From Anaspis maculata (taxonomy: Eukaryota > Arthropoda > Insecta > Coleoptera > Scraptiidae): a stretch of DNA of 64,000 nt. The DNA lies in the NCBI GenBank assembly GCA_949128115.1, contig OX421966.1, forward strand, positions 51,767,416 to 51,831,415. Reading direction: 5' to 3'. This document shows, piece after piece, positions 13,116 through 26,739 of the stretch. A program made the translations under genes and the position numbers. The notes beneath the pieces are model-generated. The model saw nothing but the letters and a program-made list of their open reading frames with translations, did not search any database and was not told the origin of the DNA. The first letter of the stretch is position 1; every line of letters starts with the position of its first letter.

Positions 13116-13568
13116 GGGTGCTTTCCACCTAGACGGTTCAAATACCACCAGACGGAACATGTTCCACGATTTGGTACACCTAGATGGAAAGCACGGCATC
13201 GTTGGCTGACGCGACATCTCTGATCTGAAGGCGAAAGATGACTATGGCATTCAGAAATAAAGTAATGGCAGCGTAAATCTTAATCGATCGTACGTTATCC
13301 CTGCAGAGAAATAAAATAAAACATGGATGCATGGATACAACGACACAAAGAGAGACATATGACAACGGAGGGCTGGATTACAGCTGACGGTACGTCATTT
13401 TTCGCATCCGTTTCCGGTGTGCCTTTCGATTGCACAAAAATTTAGGTGATCCACGGGACGCGGACGGCACAAAACCAGGTAAGAGCACGTAGATGGAAAG
13501 CACCCTTTGGAACCCACTCGTGCGCAAATGGAAGGTGTACCAAACTTGGAGCTAGGTGGAAAACACCC
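13116..13568 (+). mobile_element. PIF/Harbinger-like MITE with internal insertion
   Basis: Terminal repeats GGGTGCTTTCCACCTAG and CTAGGTGGAAAACACCC, flanked by 3-bp duplications ATT (13113-13115 and 13569-13571). Compared with the 189-bp copies at 52.9 and 54.4 kb it carries ~250 bp of extra sequence (about 13175-13430). Confidence 0.75.
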
Positions 13569-13571
13569 ATT

Positions 13572-15794
13572 GCTCTCTGAGTTCTCTGACGTTTCTGTCC
13601 GACCGACAGTTTACCCCACTCTGGTAATATCAAATCGTGAACTTAGCTCTTTATGTCAAAATCGGCCTAGTTTGGGTTCTTATGGATGGCATTATTAGTC
13701 GGGAATAGTAATTCCTAACAGTTTGGTTTGGCTTGGTTTAAAATTTGGTAAACAATTCCGGACAGAATATCTCAACCCTACTGTGGTGCCTTTGAAAATA
13801 ATACGCTCAATTAGTTTGACGTCAAAACGTGAGTTTGTATGAAAACAACGAACACGTAAGTTGGCAACACTTCTTGTCAAAGTGACAGCTAATGGAATAT
13901 TTGCAAATCAATAAATACAACGACCTTCCCGTAGGGTGTTTCGCAACTAAAGAGACCTTCGAGGGTGGGAATGCTGGTTAAATACATTCTACATTTTGTT
14001 TGACAGCTGCAGTGGAGGATGTGGGAAGGGGTAGAGGGTGGGAATCAGGAGTGACAGTAAGTGCTGCCAACCTAGCAGAAACTGTTTTCATACAAAACCC
14101 AACTTTTGACGTCATCACTAATTGAGCGTTTAATGACAGTAGCTATAGTATAATGGTGGCTGTGAGAAGGTGACAAATCGAGTTACCCGAAAAGAAGGTC
14201 AGATTTTTTGAACTTCTGTGCAGGTAGCTCAGTAGTTCATCCATAGTAGCCAACTCTGTTCTAGAGCTCTATGACCTACAATCTAAGAAAAAATCATTCT
14301 TGACACAAGGAACACGGCCTATACCACAATGAAGAGTTCGATTTGATAAAGATTGCGGGAACAGATCTTTATGAAAGCTAACGACAAGCCAACACCAACA
14401 CCTACCAAGGACAAAACCGAAATTACCATGATGGGAGATTATAACCAGAATAACTTTACAAGTAAAAATTCAAATCTGGCACACTCTGACAAACACTGAC
14501 CCCTGGTGATCGCAATAAATCTCTACTTCACAAGAATAAAAAAGCACTACAGTCACGTTCCTCGGTCTTCCAAATTGTCACCAGCGATAATTCCGATAAC
14601 AAATTTGAATCTCAATTTGTGCGTGCTGATGCAGCATCTGCAAGTGTAATCCCGGGGCATGTCCTTCGGATTATCCCAGGAGGGCGCATAGATTTCCGTG
14701 CGGCTCCGCTGACATGTCCCGATGAATATAACATGAGCCTTATTTACCGAAAAAAAAGCTTTCCATCAGTTTATGTTTATTTATTTGCATCACAATATAT
14801 TTTAGCATTGTGTCACATCATCTCGTGGATGCGTGTAGTGTGGCTCTAGGCTCTGGTGCCCGCTGTTGGGTTAGGTGTCTTGCCTAGCCTAGCAGCGGAG
14901 CCTGATAGCGCAGTTTGAGTTGAGAGCTCGTTGGTGTGTGCCTCCTGCAACTGGAGCGACGACCCGACTTGATATTTAACTTGCACACAACACACACACA
15001 AAGGCTAATGATCTGTGGTGAACGAACATGGCCCCGGGAGCAGCGCAGCGCTATGGCTTGTTGTAAATTATTGGCTGCACGTCGATCATGATCTGCCTTA
15101 CTTCGATCTTATTACCACTCGGGCACATCGTAGCCGAGATTGCTCGTTTGTTTGGTGCTGGTACTACTGACTGCTAGCTGGAAGAACGAGAGATAAGAAA
15201 AAATGGTTAGTGGCCCGAGTGGCCTGGCCTGGAACACTTTGAAGCTTAGCAGGAGAGAGATTATACACTACTTAACACTGTAGCAGAATACGTAGGTATA
15301 ATACAGATAGGAGGATAATTTGTAGCGGAGGGGTTCAAGAACAGTTACTTTTGGTACCTACTCATACGGTCGGCTACCATTACCTACCTATTATTCCTTG
15401 GTACATTGTCCACAATCGATATCATATGCCATTTTGATAATAACAATTATTTATCAACTGGAACAGCTACCCACTTCTCGATTTCGTCATTAGAAAATAA
15501 AGTTTTACCGACCTACAGACCGGTTGCGGGCGCGTAGCGCGTAGCCCAGTACGCTGACACGGAGCATGTAAAAGAAATTGTACGTCAGTGCTGCCCCTCA
15601 GTTTGGGAAGGCCACTTCAACAGTTCATCAGTTATTGTGGAACCAGAAACTCAAAAGTCAAACAGAACAGGAGAGAACCTCTCGAATAGTAAGGCCAACA
15701 AAGACGTAAGGACGATGTACGAACGAAACCCTTTCAAAAGAAGAAGCGTGGAACGTTGAGAGCGAAAACAAGCGAATATGCCTCATGGGCATGA
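13572..15794. other. No gene recognised; GC-richer island 14.6-15.4 kb
   Basis: 14600-15450 is relatively unique with CA-rich tracts (14985-15000). No splice-supported reading frame could be defended. It may be regulatory or UTR sequence. Confidence 0.25.
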
Positions 15795-15802
15795 GGCTCA
15801 GT

Positions 15803-16548
15803 AGCGCACTTCCTTTTTGGAGGATTAGTGAACGCAAGATGTTAAGTGATTAGGGTTCTACCGTCTTGGGCAAAAAATTGCAATATGGCGGCCAAAATAT
15901 CGACAGAATCATGAAATTCGGCTTGAAAATCAAAATGATCGTACTAGACAAGGGTAAGTTCCAAGTTTCATGAAAATCGTTCCACTAACAAGAGATTTCA
16001 ATCTGGCGGCCAAGATGGCGGCAGAATTATGAAACTCAGCTTGAAAATAGGAATGATCGTACGAGACAAGCGTAACTCTCAAGTTTCATGAAAATCTTTC
16101 CACTTATAAGAGATTTCAATATGGCGGCCAAGATGGTGGGGCAATCATAAAATTTGGCTTGAAAATAAGAATGATCATACTAGACAAGGGTGAGTTTCAA
16201 GTTTCATGACGATCGTTCCACTAATAAGAAATTTCAATATGGCAGCCAAGATGGCGGCCGAATTATGAAAGCCAACCTGCCTATTTGGTCCTTGAGGACC
16301 TAAGCTATCCACCGGATAAAGTTCAATCTTCAACGGCTGTAGCTTTATTTCCCGAGGAGAAGTTCAACTTCATCGAAGTGCACAGGAGATCTCTGTTTTT
16401 TGAGAATAATGATAACGATGTATGGATAACAAAAATAGTGCCCATTGGCCACCCTTGGAGACATCAGCTATTAATCGGAAAAAAGTTCCAAGACTCTTGT
16501 TTCAATTCTCGAGAAGGAGTACAGCGTCTTAATTTCTGCACGGACTCG

Positions 16549-16580
<32 letters not shown>

Positions 16581-17729
16581 GGCAGACAGACAAACCGGCC
16601 ACATAAGCGTCATTCTGTTACTTATATAAAAAAATGTGCTCCAACTGATTTCGACCTCCTGAACACGAATATCGGGTTCACTTTTGAATTGGAACATTTC
16701 TTTTTTATCGAAAAACCGAAAAAATTGTAGCCTTGTCACATGATTTTTAGTGATACCTACCTACTTTTTTTTTGTTATTGAGCGAACATGTTTCGTAATT
16801 TGAGTGCCATTATCCTTCAGGTACCTAGTATTGGCTATTTCAAAATGTTCAATTACTATTTCGGCACGTCTGATTTTAAATTTGTAGGGTCGTGTAATAT
16901 GCGCCGAGCCGTGGCTTTGCGGCCGTTTTCAAAAATCGATAACAATTGACCTAACGGTCGGATCGAAGTGGGGTTTTTGTCAAAAGAAAGTTCAAATTGT
17001 TCTCTAAATATAATGCCGTACATGCAGTGATGTATTTCATTAAGAAATTGTAGTTGCCTGCATATCGCAACTTTCTACATCTTACCGCGAATGCCAGCAC
17101 TTGATCGGCGAAGCCGCCCTACACCAAAATGTTATTTTTGTAATTGTTCATGATTATTTCGGCAACATTTTTCTTGATTCGCGTACCAAGGCCATGAGCT
17201 ACCCATTCGAGTTGAAATATTTTCTGTATTGAATTTCGTTTTGTTCGGAGGAAAGGATATCAAGCACCAGCAAGCAACGAATAAATCATTTGCGGCCGAG
17301 CCGTAGTTTCGGAGTCATGTTCAAAAATTAATAACTACTAATCGGCACCTCGCACCGATGTGAAATTTTCATTAAAATAAAGTTCAAATCATCCTCTAAA
17401 TATAACTCCGCATATGTATTATGGTAAAATGATAAGATCGGGTACTTCCTCGCATGTGATAACTTTCGAGATCAGGCCGGCTTCTGAAATGCAGCATTCA
17501 ACGGCGATGCCGCGTCACACTGAATTGTTATTATTGTCATTGTCTATTATTATTTCGTCAAGATTTTTCTTGGTTCGGGATACAAGGTCATGAGCTACCC
17601 AATGGAGTAAAAATTTTTCGCAAAAACCTTTTCGTCTAGGACTAGATGCGGGGACGGACGGACGGACGGACGGACGGACGGACAAAGCGAGGACAAAAGC
17701 GCCTTCCCGTTTGGAGAAGTGCGCTAAAA
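15803..17729. mobile_element. Composite tandem-repeat element with microsatellite blocks
   Basis: Inverted ends TAGCGCACTTCC (15803) and AAGTGCGCTA (ends about 17727). It contains four copies of a ~119-bp unit marked by ATATGGCGGCC (15883, 16001, 16120, 16238), a (GACA)n run (16553-16590), two diverged ~385-bp direct units (16890-17235 and 17280-17620, sharing CGGCCGAGCCGT-like and CATGAGCTACCCA blocks), and a (GACG)n run (17650-17684) near the right end. No transposase seen. Confidence 0.6.
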
Positions 17730-18820
17730 ATAGAGAACCCGGCGGCTGCGTGTAGTGTTAGTACCTACTGTTGGCGATAGTGATGCCAGCGACATGCCAG
17801 AACTTCAGATTTCGTAAAATCTTCGACCAAGTAAAGAAAAAATTTAAATTGAATTGAACTGTTAGCCATAAAAGGTCTTTGGCTTGCTCCTCTGCCTTTT
17901 CATGTTGGATAGGGAGCCTACGGTTTAAAGTGGATTCCGAATCGCGAGTGAATAGCAACAGCCAATCACTATACCAGAGGAAACTTTCGGGGGCCGAAGT
18001 ACTCGGAAAACTTGCCCAAAACTTTGTCAAGGGCAAATTTGGCGCCGGTGTCCCGCCGTCGAGTGAGCCCAAGCCCACCATAGCGTCATATTGCAGCGGT
18101 CACTCATCCAAAGACGGACCGCGCTGTGTATGGCTTGGCCAAACGGCCTGTGATCTAAGCCAAACGCGTAGTACCACTACACTACGCTTCCCTCAAGCAA
18201 AGAAACAACACACAATAAATAACTAATATCACTTATCAGCAGTGCAAGCATGAGAAAAACCAGCGAGAACAACCAAATATCCCAGCTTTTCTGACGAATT
18301 TTGAATTTTTCAATTGACGTTTATACGTTGACCGTTCTAATTTGACTTTTCACGTCAGATTGACACATGAGCTTCGATTTTCGACTGTCGAATAGGAAGC
18401 ATCCAGAACCTTCGATGCCACTATAAGAGAGGAACTCGACCTGGCATCGGACAGAGTTGGAATCGAGCGACCGTGGCGATAACATCTCAAGCGACATTGT
18501 GAATTTCTAAGCGATTAATAATTGTATGCGTTATTTAGTTGTATCGGTAGTAGTGAATAGTGTGCAGTTTGTTTACAAGTAAATCAGTGCGTTTAATTTC
18601 GAAATAGGTGAACCCGAATACCGTAGCAATATATTGTGAACAAACAGCCGAACGGTTTGAAGGAAATGCAGAAAACGTGGAGGAAATGCCGACAAAATGT
18701 GGCAACTTAGCTCTGTCTACCAGTTATCACAGGCATAAAAGTGGACGAACTAAGAGCAATTTATTAGATGACATATTCATGAAATGTAGTATATAGTATC
18801 ACCATGACAATTCACACGGC
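17730..18820. other. No confident gene; possible 5' part of a LINE
   Basis: 17760-18230 is open on both strands over ~110 codons but matches nothing I know. 18380-18800 precedes the LINE ORF1 relic and may be its 5' UTR. Confidence 0.25.
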
Positions 18821-18829
18821 AAATCCACT

Positions 18830-19110
18830 AAACAGACCGAGCTCCAAATACAAACAACGAACGAAATACAAATGCCATCAAGTCAGGAGTGATGGCAAAA
18901 ACTACGCAGATTTACTAAAAGTGGCCAAAGCAAAGATAAGGGAACAAAGCTGGACTTGAAAATAAACGCAATGAGACAAACACATCACGGTGATTTCTTA
19001 TTTGCCTTGAAGTCAGGGAGGAAGAAGAGAATGCTAAAATCGGAATCTCCAACCGAAGGCCGGGAACAGGGAACTGCCAACAGCTAATAAGATCCACCAG
19101 TTGTTGTGTG
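18830..19110 (+). pseudogene. LINE ORF1 (gag-like) relic
   Basis: Reads DGKNYADLLKVAKAKIREQ, then a stop and a frame change, then INAMRQTHHGDFLFALKSGR and KKRMLKSE. The pattern K-x-YA-x-LLK followed by R-x-T-x-x-GD-x-LF-x-L-K is the conserved core of gag-like ORF1 proteins of R1/I/Jockey-type non-LTR retrotransposons. No RT follows; 19110 onward is unrelated. Confidence 0.6.
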
Positions 19111-19489
19111 GAGTCAGCACCGCCATATACGTAGACATTTTGAGAGAATACCTGACAAACTAACGTCATTTTCGATGTCGGGAGCGAACTCTTATCGATG
19201 GGGGCGACCACCACTTCTACGCGTTGCATGGCAGCCTGTCTTCACACACCCTCAAAGGCTGATCTGATTGTTCTTTCTAGGTTGAAAAACCATCTAAAAT
19301 CCAAAAACAGCAAAAAACTTCACAAACATAGCCTGCAAAATTTCAACTGACATGTATCAATTCAAGGCGCAGGAACACTGGGGCGGGCCAAACAGTCTGC
19401 CGGCCCTCCTTCATATTCTCAACTCTCACTCCTCGGGGGCCCCATCTCACAATTCCGCCCAGGGCCCCCAATTCCCTTAGTCCGCCACT

Positions 19490-19773
19490 GGGGTGAGGTA
19501 CTCAAACTACGCCCACTTACTAGATTTAGTTGCGAATAGTTTTTGGCAATTATCAGCCGCTTTCTTTCGGTCAGGATCACGGATCATGATTCGGAAATCC
19601 GCTGACTGGATTAGTTGGATTGGTTGCACGTAACATAGCCAACCAACTCCGTGAGCGGATTTCCGGATTATGATCCGTGATCCTGACCGAAAGAAAGCGG
19701 CTAATAATTGCAAAAAACTATTGGCAACTAGATCTAGTAAGTGGGCGTAGTTTGAGTACCTCACCCTCACCCC
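19490..19773. mobile_element. 284-bp hairpin MITE with ~125-bp arms
   Basis: GGGGTGAGGTACTCAAACTA at 19490 mirrors TAGTTTGAGTACCTCACCC near 19768; inner arms CTTTCTTTCGGTCAGGATCA / TGATCCTGACCGAAAGAAAG. The sequence just before it (GTCCGCCACTG) looks like the end of a separate hAT-type element. Confidence 0.85.
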
Positions 19774-20241
19774 TCCCGCACTTGACTTCACTTTTCCCTA
19801 GCTTCCTTTCTATTATTAAATCCTCCTAACCTTTGATAGTTTTGAGTTTGAGTTGATACTTGCTATATTTCAACTAATTCTATGTTATCTAGACAGAATA
19901 AGTAAAATTCACTAACATGAAATTGGGTAGGGGAGACAGTGGGGAGACCAGAGTTGGTTGTTACATGGGCCTATTGCTACATTGCATTTCAAATGCGCAC
20001 CTTTGAGGCGACAGCGGTAATGATGCTTTTTAGATGTGCAACATTTATCGACCCACATTCCAATGTAGTTAGTTGCATGACGATATGCTGAGTCGTTGCC
20101 AGGTGAGTTCAAGTTATGTGTTTTTAAGCCCTTTGAGTAAATATTAAATGGTTGACTCTTAGTTTCATTACAACATGGATAAACTCCAACTCATCCGGTA
20201 ATTTTCTTGAACAAACATGCTTGCCCGTTGCAATCACTTTC

Positions 20242-20462
20242 ATGGCGGCTTTACATAACTTCGTATGTCGCCGGCGACAGTGTCGCTGGCCAATAGGATT
20301 CGATCTGGCTGTATTCCCCTACCTCCCTCCATATCATTTTTGCAACACGAGTTTCTGTCGTCGTGTCGTTCAAATTATTCAACTACAGTTGGTGTCGCCA
20401 GATTTTAACGAAGGAGTGGGGGAATGTCGCCGGCGACAACGAAGTTCTGTAAAGCCGTCATC
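20242..20462 (+). mobile_element. MITE with GTCGCCGGCGAC ends, copy 1
   Basis: Termini ATGGCGGCTTTAC and GTAAAGCCGTCAT, with GTCGCCGGCGAC palindromes inside each end. The interior (GCCAATAGGATTCGATCTG, ATTATTCAACTACAG) is the reverse complement of the copy at 62177-62365. Confidence 0.8.
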
Positions 20463-22270
20463 AGGGTTACGTAGGAATAGCTGATTGAACTTGAAAAGTA
20501 CATTTGGGGCTGGTTGTACAGTCTTGACGAGGTCAGTTGTGCCATATGGTACTGGGGGCCAGAAATCCGAATTTCCGACTCAAACTCTTGAAACTCCCAG
20601 AATTAGTAGGAAATATAAAAAACATTTCAAGGAAGAATAGTAACCAAAAATGACTTCAAAATAGGGATCGAAACAGTGAGTGAAGAGTAAGAAAACGAGA
20701 TGAAAAAAATTATTTTGAATTTTATAGGAATCTATGATTTTTTTTTGAGATTGAGGCTTTTTTTGTTTCACTGTATCAGGATTATAGTTTTTTATTTAAA
20801 GTTTTTACCATTAGATACCTTTAAAAAAGTCTTTAATTTATACCAGTAACAACTTGCTTCAAGTTTGTAACAACTGACCCCGACATGAGGTCTGCGCGAG
20901 CACCTAAAAAAATTCTATAGAATTTTTTGTGGTGATTTTGAAGCGTAACTGTTATGTTTCGCAAACAAAGGGAGGTTTAATCAATATGTTAGAGTATACT
21001 GTTTCTCTCTCACTATCAACAGAAAATTGAAAAAAATCAAACGTGAAAATTGTAACAACCAACCCCGGTCTCCCCTACCTATATTTGGTTCGTGATAGGT
21101 ACTTGAAACAACTTGCCGGCAGAAAAAAAAACACAAAAGTGGGATATTAGACATATATTATTACTTATTAGAACATCTGACGGTTATAATCATCTCGAAG
21201 AAACTGCAGTACTGCATCATTAGTTTCGTGTTATCATGGCGAAAAATAGGTCAGCCAGGGCCGACCTGTATCAATCCTTACACATCAAACAATCGCTTAA
21301 TCTCGTTATCAACGGCTGTTTGGTTGTTTTTTCGGCACTTGACGCGGCACGAAAATAGATTAAAACAGGCGCTGACATCACGTTTGCTTTGAAATTATAT
21401 TTCTCTGTTCCATCATATGCCCAAGGACGGGGCAAATAAGAACCAAATAAATTAACACTCCGGCCAGATGTCGTACATGTGTGCGTTTTTCAAAGCGCAA
21501 GCAAAGAGCCCCCCTTGCCCACTTCTTTCCCCATGTGGTATAAATACGTCCGTAATATGCTTCTCATTCGTATCGTACCCCCTCGAAGATCCATTTTTGT
21601 TTTTTTTTGGTCGGTTGCATTTGTTTTAAAAATTAATTGACTTATTGTTGCACGCGGGCCCTGTTGTTTTTCATTCGTGTTTTCTCTTTCATTCCGGGGA
21701 GATCAAGAAAGTTCAACATTTGTTTTGCGATTATTCCTGTCGTCATCATCAACATCATCGATAAATATTTTTTCTCCTGGTGTAACAGCGTCGTAAGACG
21801 AGTTATTTTGAGCTTTTTGTGGCCTGTTGACTGCACTGGGCGATAAAAACAATTGAAAAATCCACAAGGACAGTGCTCCCGCATCATAAATTCGTTATAA
21901 TTTCGGAAAGGTTTCGTTAAGGGTGACGATTCACGATATAAAAAGTCTCTCTTCTTGGAAATTGAAACCCTGGCATCGGCAAGTGCTGCCACCGCTGCCT
22001 ATGTGCCGCTGAACAGCAAACCGCCCGAGCGTGTATGGCAGAGGTAGGCGGCTAACTTATTCTACACTCTAGAGCCACGTGCCGATACAAAAGAAATGCT
22101 CGTAGGTCAGCCTGACAGCCAGCGGATCCATCGCAGGCAGTTCAATCATAGGGTGGTTTGGGTTTGTTATTGCGTTGACCTTGAAAATTTTACTTTCCCG
22201 GCCCGTCCAAGGGGAAGTTATGTAATGATGCAGGATGCTGGAAAAACGTTCTGACACGATAGCTGCCGAA
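20463..22270. other. No gene recognised; TATA-type promoter candidate
   Basis: A TATAAATA box (21539-21546) precedes a TTCTCATTCG initiator-like site ~25 bp on. Overlapping ORFs on both strands (21637-21992) match nothing and look like shadows. A promoter or first exon is possible, not proven. Confidence 0.25.
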
Positions 22271-22960
22271 CCAATAGTCTGATCGACTCAAAATTTGGTA
22301 TACAGACAGGGTCTTGCTGTTAAATGAGCTGATTAGTTTTTGGCTGTCATCTGTCAAACGGAAGTGTCACTATCAAAAAATGACAGAAGCTATATCTCAC
22401 AGAACTTGACTTGCAAAATGCCGTTTGAAAGCCCATGAAAAACTGTATTCAGAACAGTTAAAAATTGTGCCCTATCTGTCATCTGTCAAAAAATAAAAAA
22501 TGTCAAAGTTCAAAACTTTACCATTCAACTATTCAAAATCTATCCGATGAATTGGGTTCAAATTTGGCAGGAAGCAACAAAACATAAGAGTCAAATTAAG
22601 TCTGCAGTTGCAATTTTCCACTATTTTTCCATCGGGCGTTATGAATTTTCAAAATTTCTCCTAGCCGTTGCCACTCGAGAGAACGACTCACCCGGATTTC
22701 CACCAGGATGACTCGCTTTTGATGCAGCACTCCACTCAAAAATTCATTTATGCACGAGGATCGACATTTTTCGAAAAATTTCGACTGATATCGGAAGTAG
22801 ATTTAACTGGGCGTCTTGTGGATATATTTTTAAAATCGACACAGCTTCGGTTTTCCGACGGTAATTTTTTCAATAACAAATTTACATATTCCGTGAATTT
22901 GAAAAAACTGCAGCGTAAACTTCAACATGCGGTGAGCCACACGAAATATTCATTTTAGGT
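22271..22960 (+). repeat. Interspersed repeat related to foldback 6 arms
   Basis: 22300-22600 matches 49240-49610 directly (TCAAACGGAAGTGTCAC, ATTCAAAATCTATC.GATGAAT). 22700-22900 matches 48800-49050 in inverted orientation (TGATATCGGAAGTAGATT). ORFs at 22668 (+) and 48663-48992 (-) share FEKF.LISEVD only because they are repeat copies. Confidence 0.65.
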
Positions 22961-24201
22961 GCAGACATGCTGCGAATGAAAGTTGGAGAAAAGACTGAAT
23001 TAATTTTTGGAGCAAAAATTTTCAAAATCGGACCAACGGTTTACAAGTTTTCCTCTCTGGAAAAACTGGAAATTTTCCAACTTCTTATTCCGTGAACAGA
23101 TTTCTACCATTTGTTTTTGAAGAATAGATAACTGGTTCTTGAACATTTTCCAATAATTTCTTTCCAATTTCCCGGGAATTTTCCTACTGAAAATATAAAG
23201 CCGCTCATGCGATCGTGCAAGTTAAGTGGTTCTGCCACGATAATTACCGAATTATTGATTCGATCAAATCGAAATCAGGTACGAAACCATAAGTTCAGCC
23301 TGGAATGACCTGATTAGATTTTAGGTAGATGATTTTGATCGGAAGCCTTCAGGTGACACATTGGGTCTGGGCTTGTCTGGATATAGCATCACATTCTTCA
23401 AATTTCGCAACAATTGTCTTCTTTCTAGTTCTACCTTTCGAAATATTTCATCACCATGGAAACCTAAGAACCTGTCACTTGTTCTGTAGGCCCAACAATG
23501 GATGCAGAATGATCGCGTTACGCACAACTGAGTAAAATGTTTTCATCAATTTCCGAATTAAGCCCCACCTTCCCGAAGGGACACTTCGATCAAAATCATT
23601 ACTGACGTCCCTGGATACCGCCGGGAAAGTTTTGTGTCGCCCCACAACAGATTTTCTTCAAATGGGAGCATGTTGAACGCCTGGCAGTTTTGCACCGCTT
23701 TACATATCAATCACCCTGTATAAACTTCACTCAAGTTGCCTTGAGTTTTTCAATCACAGTTGTGTATTATCAAAAGATTGGGCTAAGCAACGGCACAAAC
23801 AGATTCCAAATTGTTCAAGACAATCAGGAGTTATCCCGGTTTGAAATGAGGGAAAAATTTCGATGTGTCGTATTCAATGTTGCGTAGTTTACTAATCAAA
23901 GATGAATAAAAGCATCATCTTCAGCAATCTTTTCTTTTTTGTTGATTAGAGAGAGATATTTGAATTATGTCGGTATCGATTTTAATTTTTTTCGATCTTA
24001 ATTTTTTTTCAATTAAAACAAAAAAATGACGCTTAGTCAAAAATGTGACACAAGTTTTCTGGTCAAATACAGCTCGACTCGAGGTGGCGAGGTGGCTCAT
24101 CGTCATCAGATATCGTAGCTAGGATATTTGAGTACCAAAATTGTGATTTGACACATTTTGTTAACAAAGCTTGTTTCATGTTTCCATTTTTTAGGGTAGG
24201 T

Positions 24202-26101
24202 ATACAGGGTGGTGAAAATTTCGATGCTCACCATTGGTATCTTGGAAACGGTAAGAGATACGAGGTCGGTTAAATTACAAAAAAGTTGCGCATTTTTGTG
24301 ACGATTGAGAATCTGAAAAGAAACTTTGAATATTTTGATTGGTTCTCGATTTATCACGAAAAAACTGAAAACTCTGATTTCAGAAATTATTTTTTATCTT
24401 TCCAAGCATTCAAGCTATTTCAATCAAACTTGGTAGCCTTATGTTTTTGATCACTCCGAGTCGAATAACGTTGACAGAAATTTTCAAGGCTTTCAAATTA
24501 TGATAGTCAACTTTGTTTTTTCTCATGGCCGCCATATTGGATTTTTGCACTAATAGATAGAAAAAAAAATTAGCTTTTCGAATTAGTAACCAACATGTTC
24601 TTTTTGTGACATTTTTAGCGTCAAATTTAATTTTCTTTGTAAATTATCGACAAAATCGGGAATGCTTCAAAAAACAATTGAAATATTATCAATAGCAACA
24701 ACAAAAAAAGTGACAGATTGTGTGCCATTGACGTATCTAACTTATTAATCATGTTTTGTGCTTGTCTGCTTGAGAGTTCATAAATTAAATGAGTTAAGGG
24801 TGCCTATGAATTCAAAAACGTCTGTCGAAACTAGAGTAATCCCCCATTTACTCCTTTTGTAATAAATTTGTCAAACTTAACAAGAGAGTTCATAAATTAA
24901 ATGGATCAAGGACAGTGGCGTATCTAGGGTAAACTGCACCTAGGGCAAAACATGAAATTTGCGCCCTTGAATGAGAAACTTTGAAAAATGCGTCGCAGGC
25001 GTTTTTTTCTCAGATTTCAGGTGGGCTAACGACAAATTGGGCTTCGAGTTGGGCCCCCATATTAGGCTATACCTGGATCAGATGAAAAAGTCGAAAGTTG
25101 ATCGTCTGTTTGAATGTATTGGTTTTGTTTTTTCCCTCTTTCTCTCTTCCCATTTTGCTTGTCAACACAAGCAATTATTGTTCACACGAGTTGCGCCCAA
25201 CAGCTCGAACATCTACCTTATGTATTTCATGTTTTTATTTTTTAAATTTTCATCTTTTCCTCTCATTTGCGCCCTGAGGATCAAAGTGCGCTGATAGCAC
25301 GTGCCCCACGTGCCCCCCCGTAGATACGCCTCTGGTCAAGGGTGTCTGTGAGTTTAAAAACGTCTGTCAGAACTAGCACCTGTCACTTTGCTGTCTTGTG
25401 CAGTCCACTACCCAGAAAACTTTTGTTCCTGTGAACCCTTGGGACCCAGCAGGCTCTTTATTGGGCCTTACATCGATGACCAGCGTCGTCGCACCCTCAA
25501 CTCATTTAATTTATGAACTCTCAAGCAAACAAGCACAAAACATGATTAAGAAGTTAGATACGTCAATGGCACACAATCTGTCACTTTTTTGTTGTTGCTA
25601 TTGATAATATTTCAATTGTTTTTTTAAGCATTCCCGATTTTGTCGATAATTTACAAAAAAATTCAAATTTGACGCTAAAAATGTCATGAAAAGAACATGT
25701 TGGTTACTAATTCGAAAAGCTAATTTTTTTCTTTATCTATTAGTGCAAAAATCCAATATGGCGGCCATAAGAAAAAATAAAGTTGACTATCATAATTTGA
25801 AATCTAGAAGGCCCGGAAAATTTCTGTCAACGTTATTCGACTCGGAGTGATCAAAAACATAAGACTACCAAGTTTGAGTGAAATAGCTTGAATGCTTGGA
25901 AAGACAAATAATAATTTCTGAAATCAGAATTTTTAGTTTTTCCGTGATAAATCGAGAACCAATCAGAATATTCAAAGTTTCTTTTCAGATTCTCAATCGC
26001 CACAAAAACGAGCAACTTTTTTGTAATTTAACCGACCTCGTATCTCTTACCATTTCCAAGATACCAATGGTGAGCATCGAAATTTTCACCACCCTGTATA
26101 C
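24202..26101. mobile_element. Foldback element 3 with nested hAT-like MITE
   Basis: Left arm from TATACAGGGTGGTGAAAATT (24202), right arm ending AATTTTCACCACCCTGTATA (26101), ~600 bp each with high identity (GGCCGCCATATTGGATTTTT mirrored). The central 25350-25495 is unpaired. A MITE occupies 24913-25334. Confidence 0.85.
24913..25334 (+). mobile_element. hAT-like MITE inside foldback 3
   Basis: Inverted ends CAGTGGCGTATCTAGGG and CGTAGATACGCCTCTG. Flanks ATCAAGGA and GTCAAGGG agree at 6 of 8 positions, consistent with an aged 8-bp target duplication of hAT type. The internal ORF (24971-25294) has no known match. Confidence 0.7.
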
Positions 26102-26739
26102 GAGTAGGAGTACTTTCTCGTACGAAAATATGTACCTACTCAGCTATCGTTTTAATTTTTTTCTGACAAAACAACTGAAAATGCTGGAAAAATAAGAATG
26201 TAAGGTCAGCTTCAAATTATAGTTTTTTCTCGAAGGGTGGTTTTCTAACAGAAATCTTTTCAACTTGTTTCCGAAAAATAGGTAGCAACTTTACTTCAAA
26301 TCAGACAGATTTCCGCGGCAGTCGTGCTACGTGTGACGTCCAACTGCAGTGCAGTTAGTATCCATTATCCGCCTGCAAGTCCCAGTAAAAAGGATCGGCT
26401 ACCCATTCTTCATTATTTTAGTATGTGCAATAAAAATAGAGCAGTATAAGCATGATTGTGTCGTTTGGAACCGTTTTGAAACCATACCATTTTGGATGAA
26501 TGTTAGATGCTCCTACCTATACATATTTATATTTAAGGGCACCTATAGAAATGAAAAAAAAAGAACCGATTGATATCTCTTCCCAAAAGAGTTTTCATCA
26601 TTCAATATAAAATCTGCTCTAGTCCTCCAAGTATCACATTTTACTGCAAAACTATTCACTTATTTATTATAGCCAAGTACTAAACAGAACTCAAGTTTTC
26701 TATCCGAGCTTATCTCTTCCTACCTAATGATTTCAGTTT

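Noticed and set aside
16285..16739. ORFs with DRQTDRQTD and LSVCLSVCLS repeats
   Set aside because: Translation of a (GACA)n microsatellite on both strands.
17758..18226. Overlapping ~110-codon ORFs on both strands
   Set aside because: No motif, no splice support, no known match.
21637..21992. Opposed ORFs downstream of a TATA box
   Set aside because: Low-complexity hydrophobic or basic translations without family resemblance; kept only as a possible promoter region.
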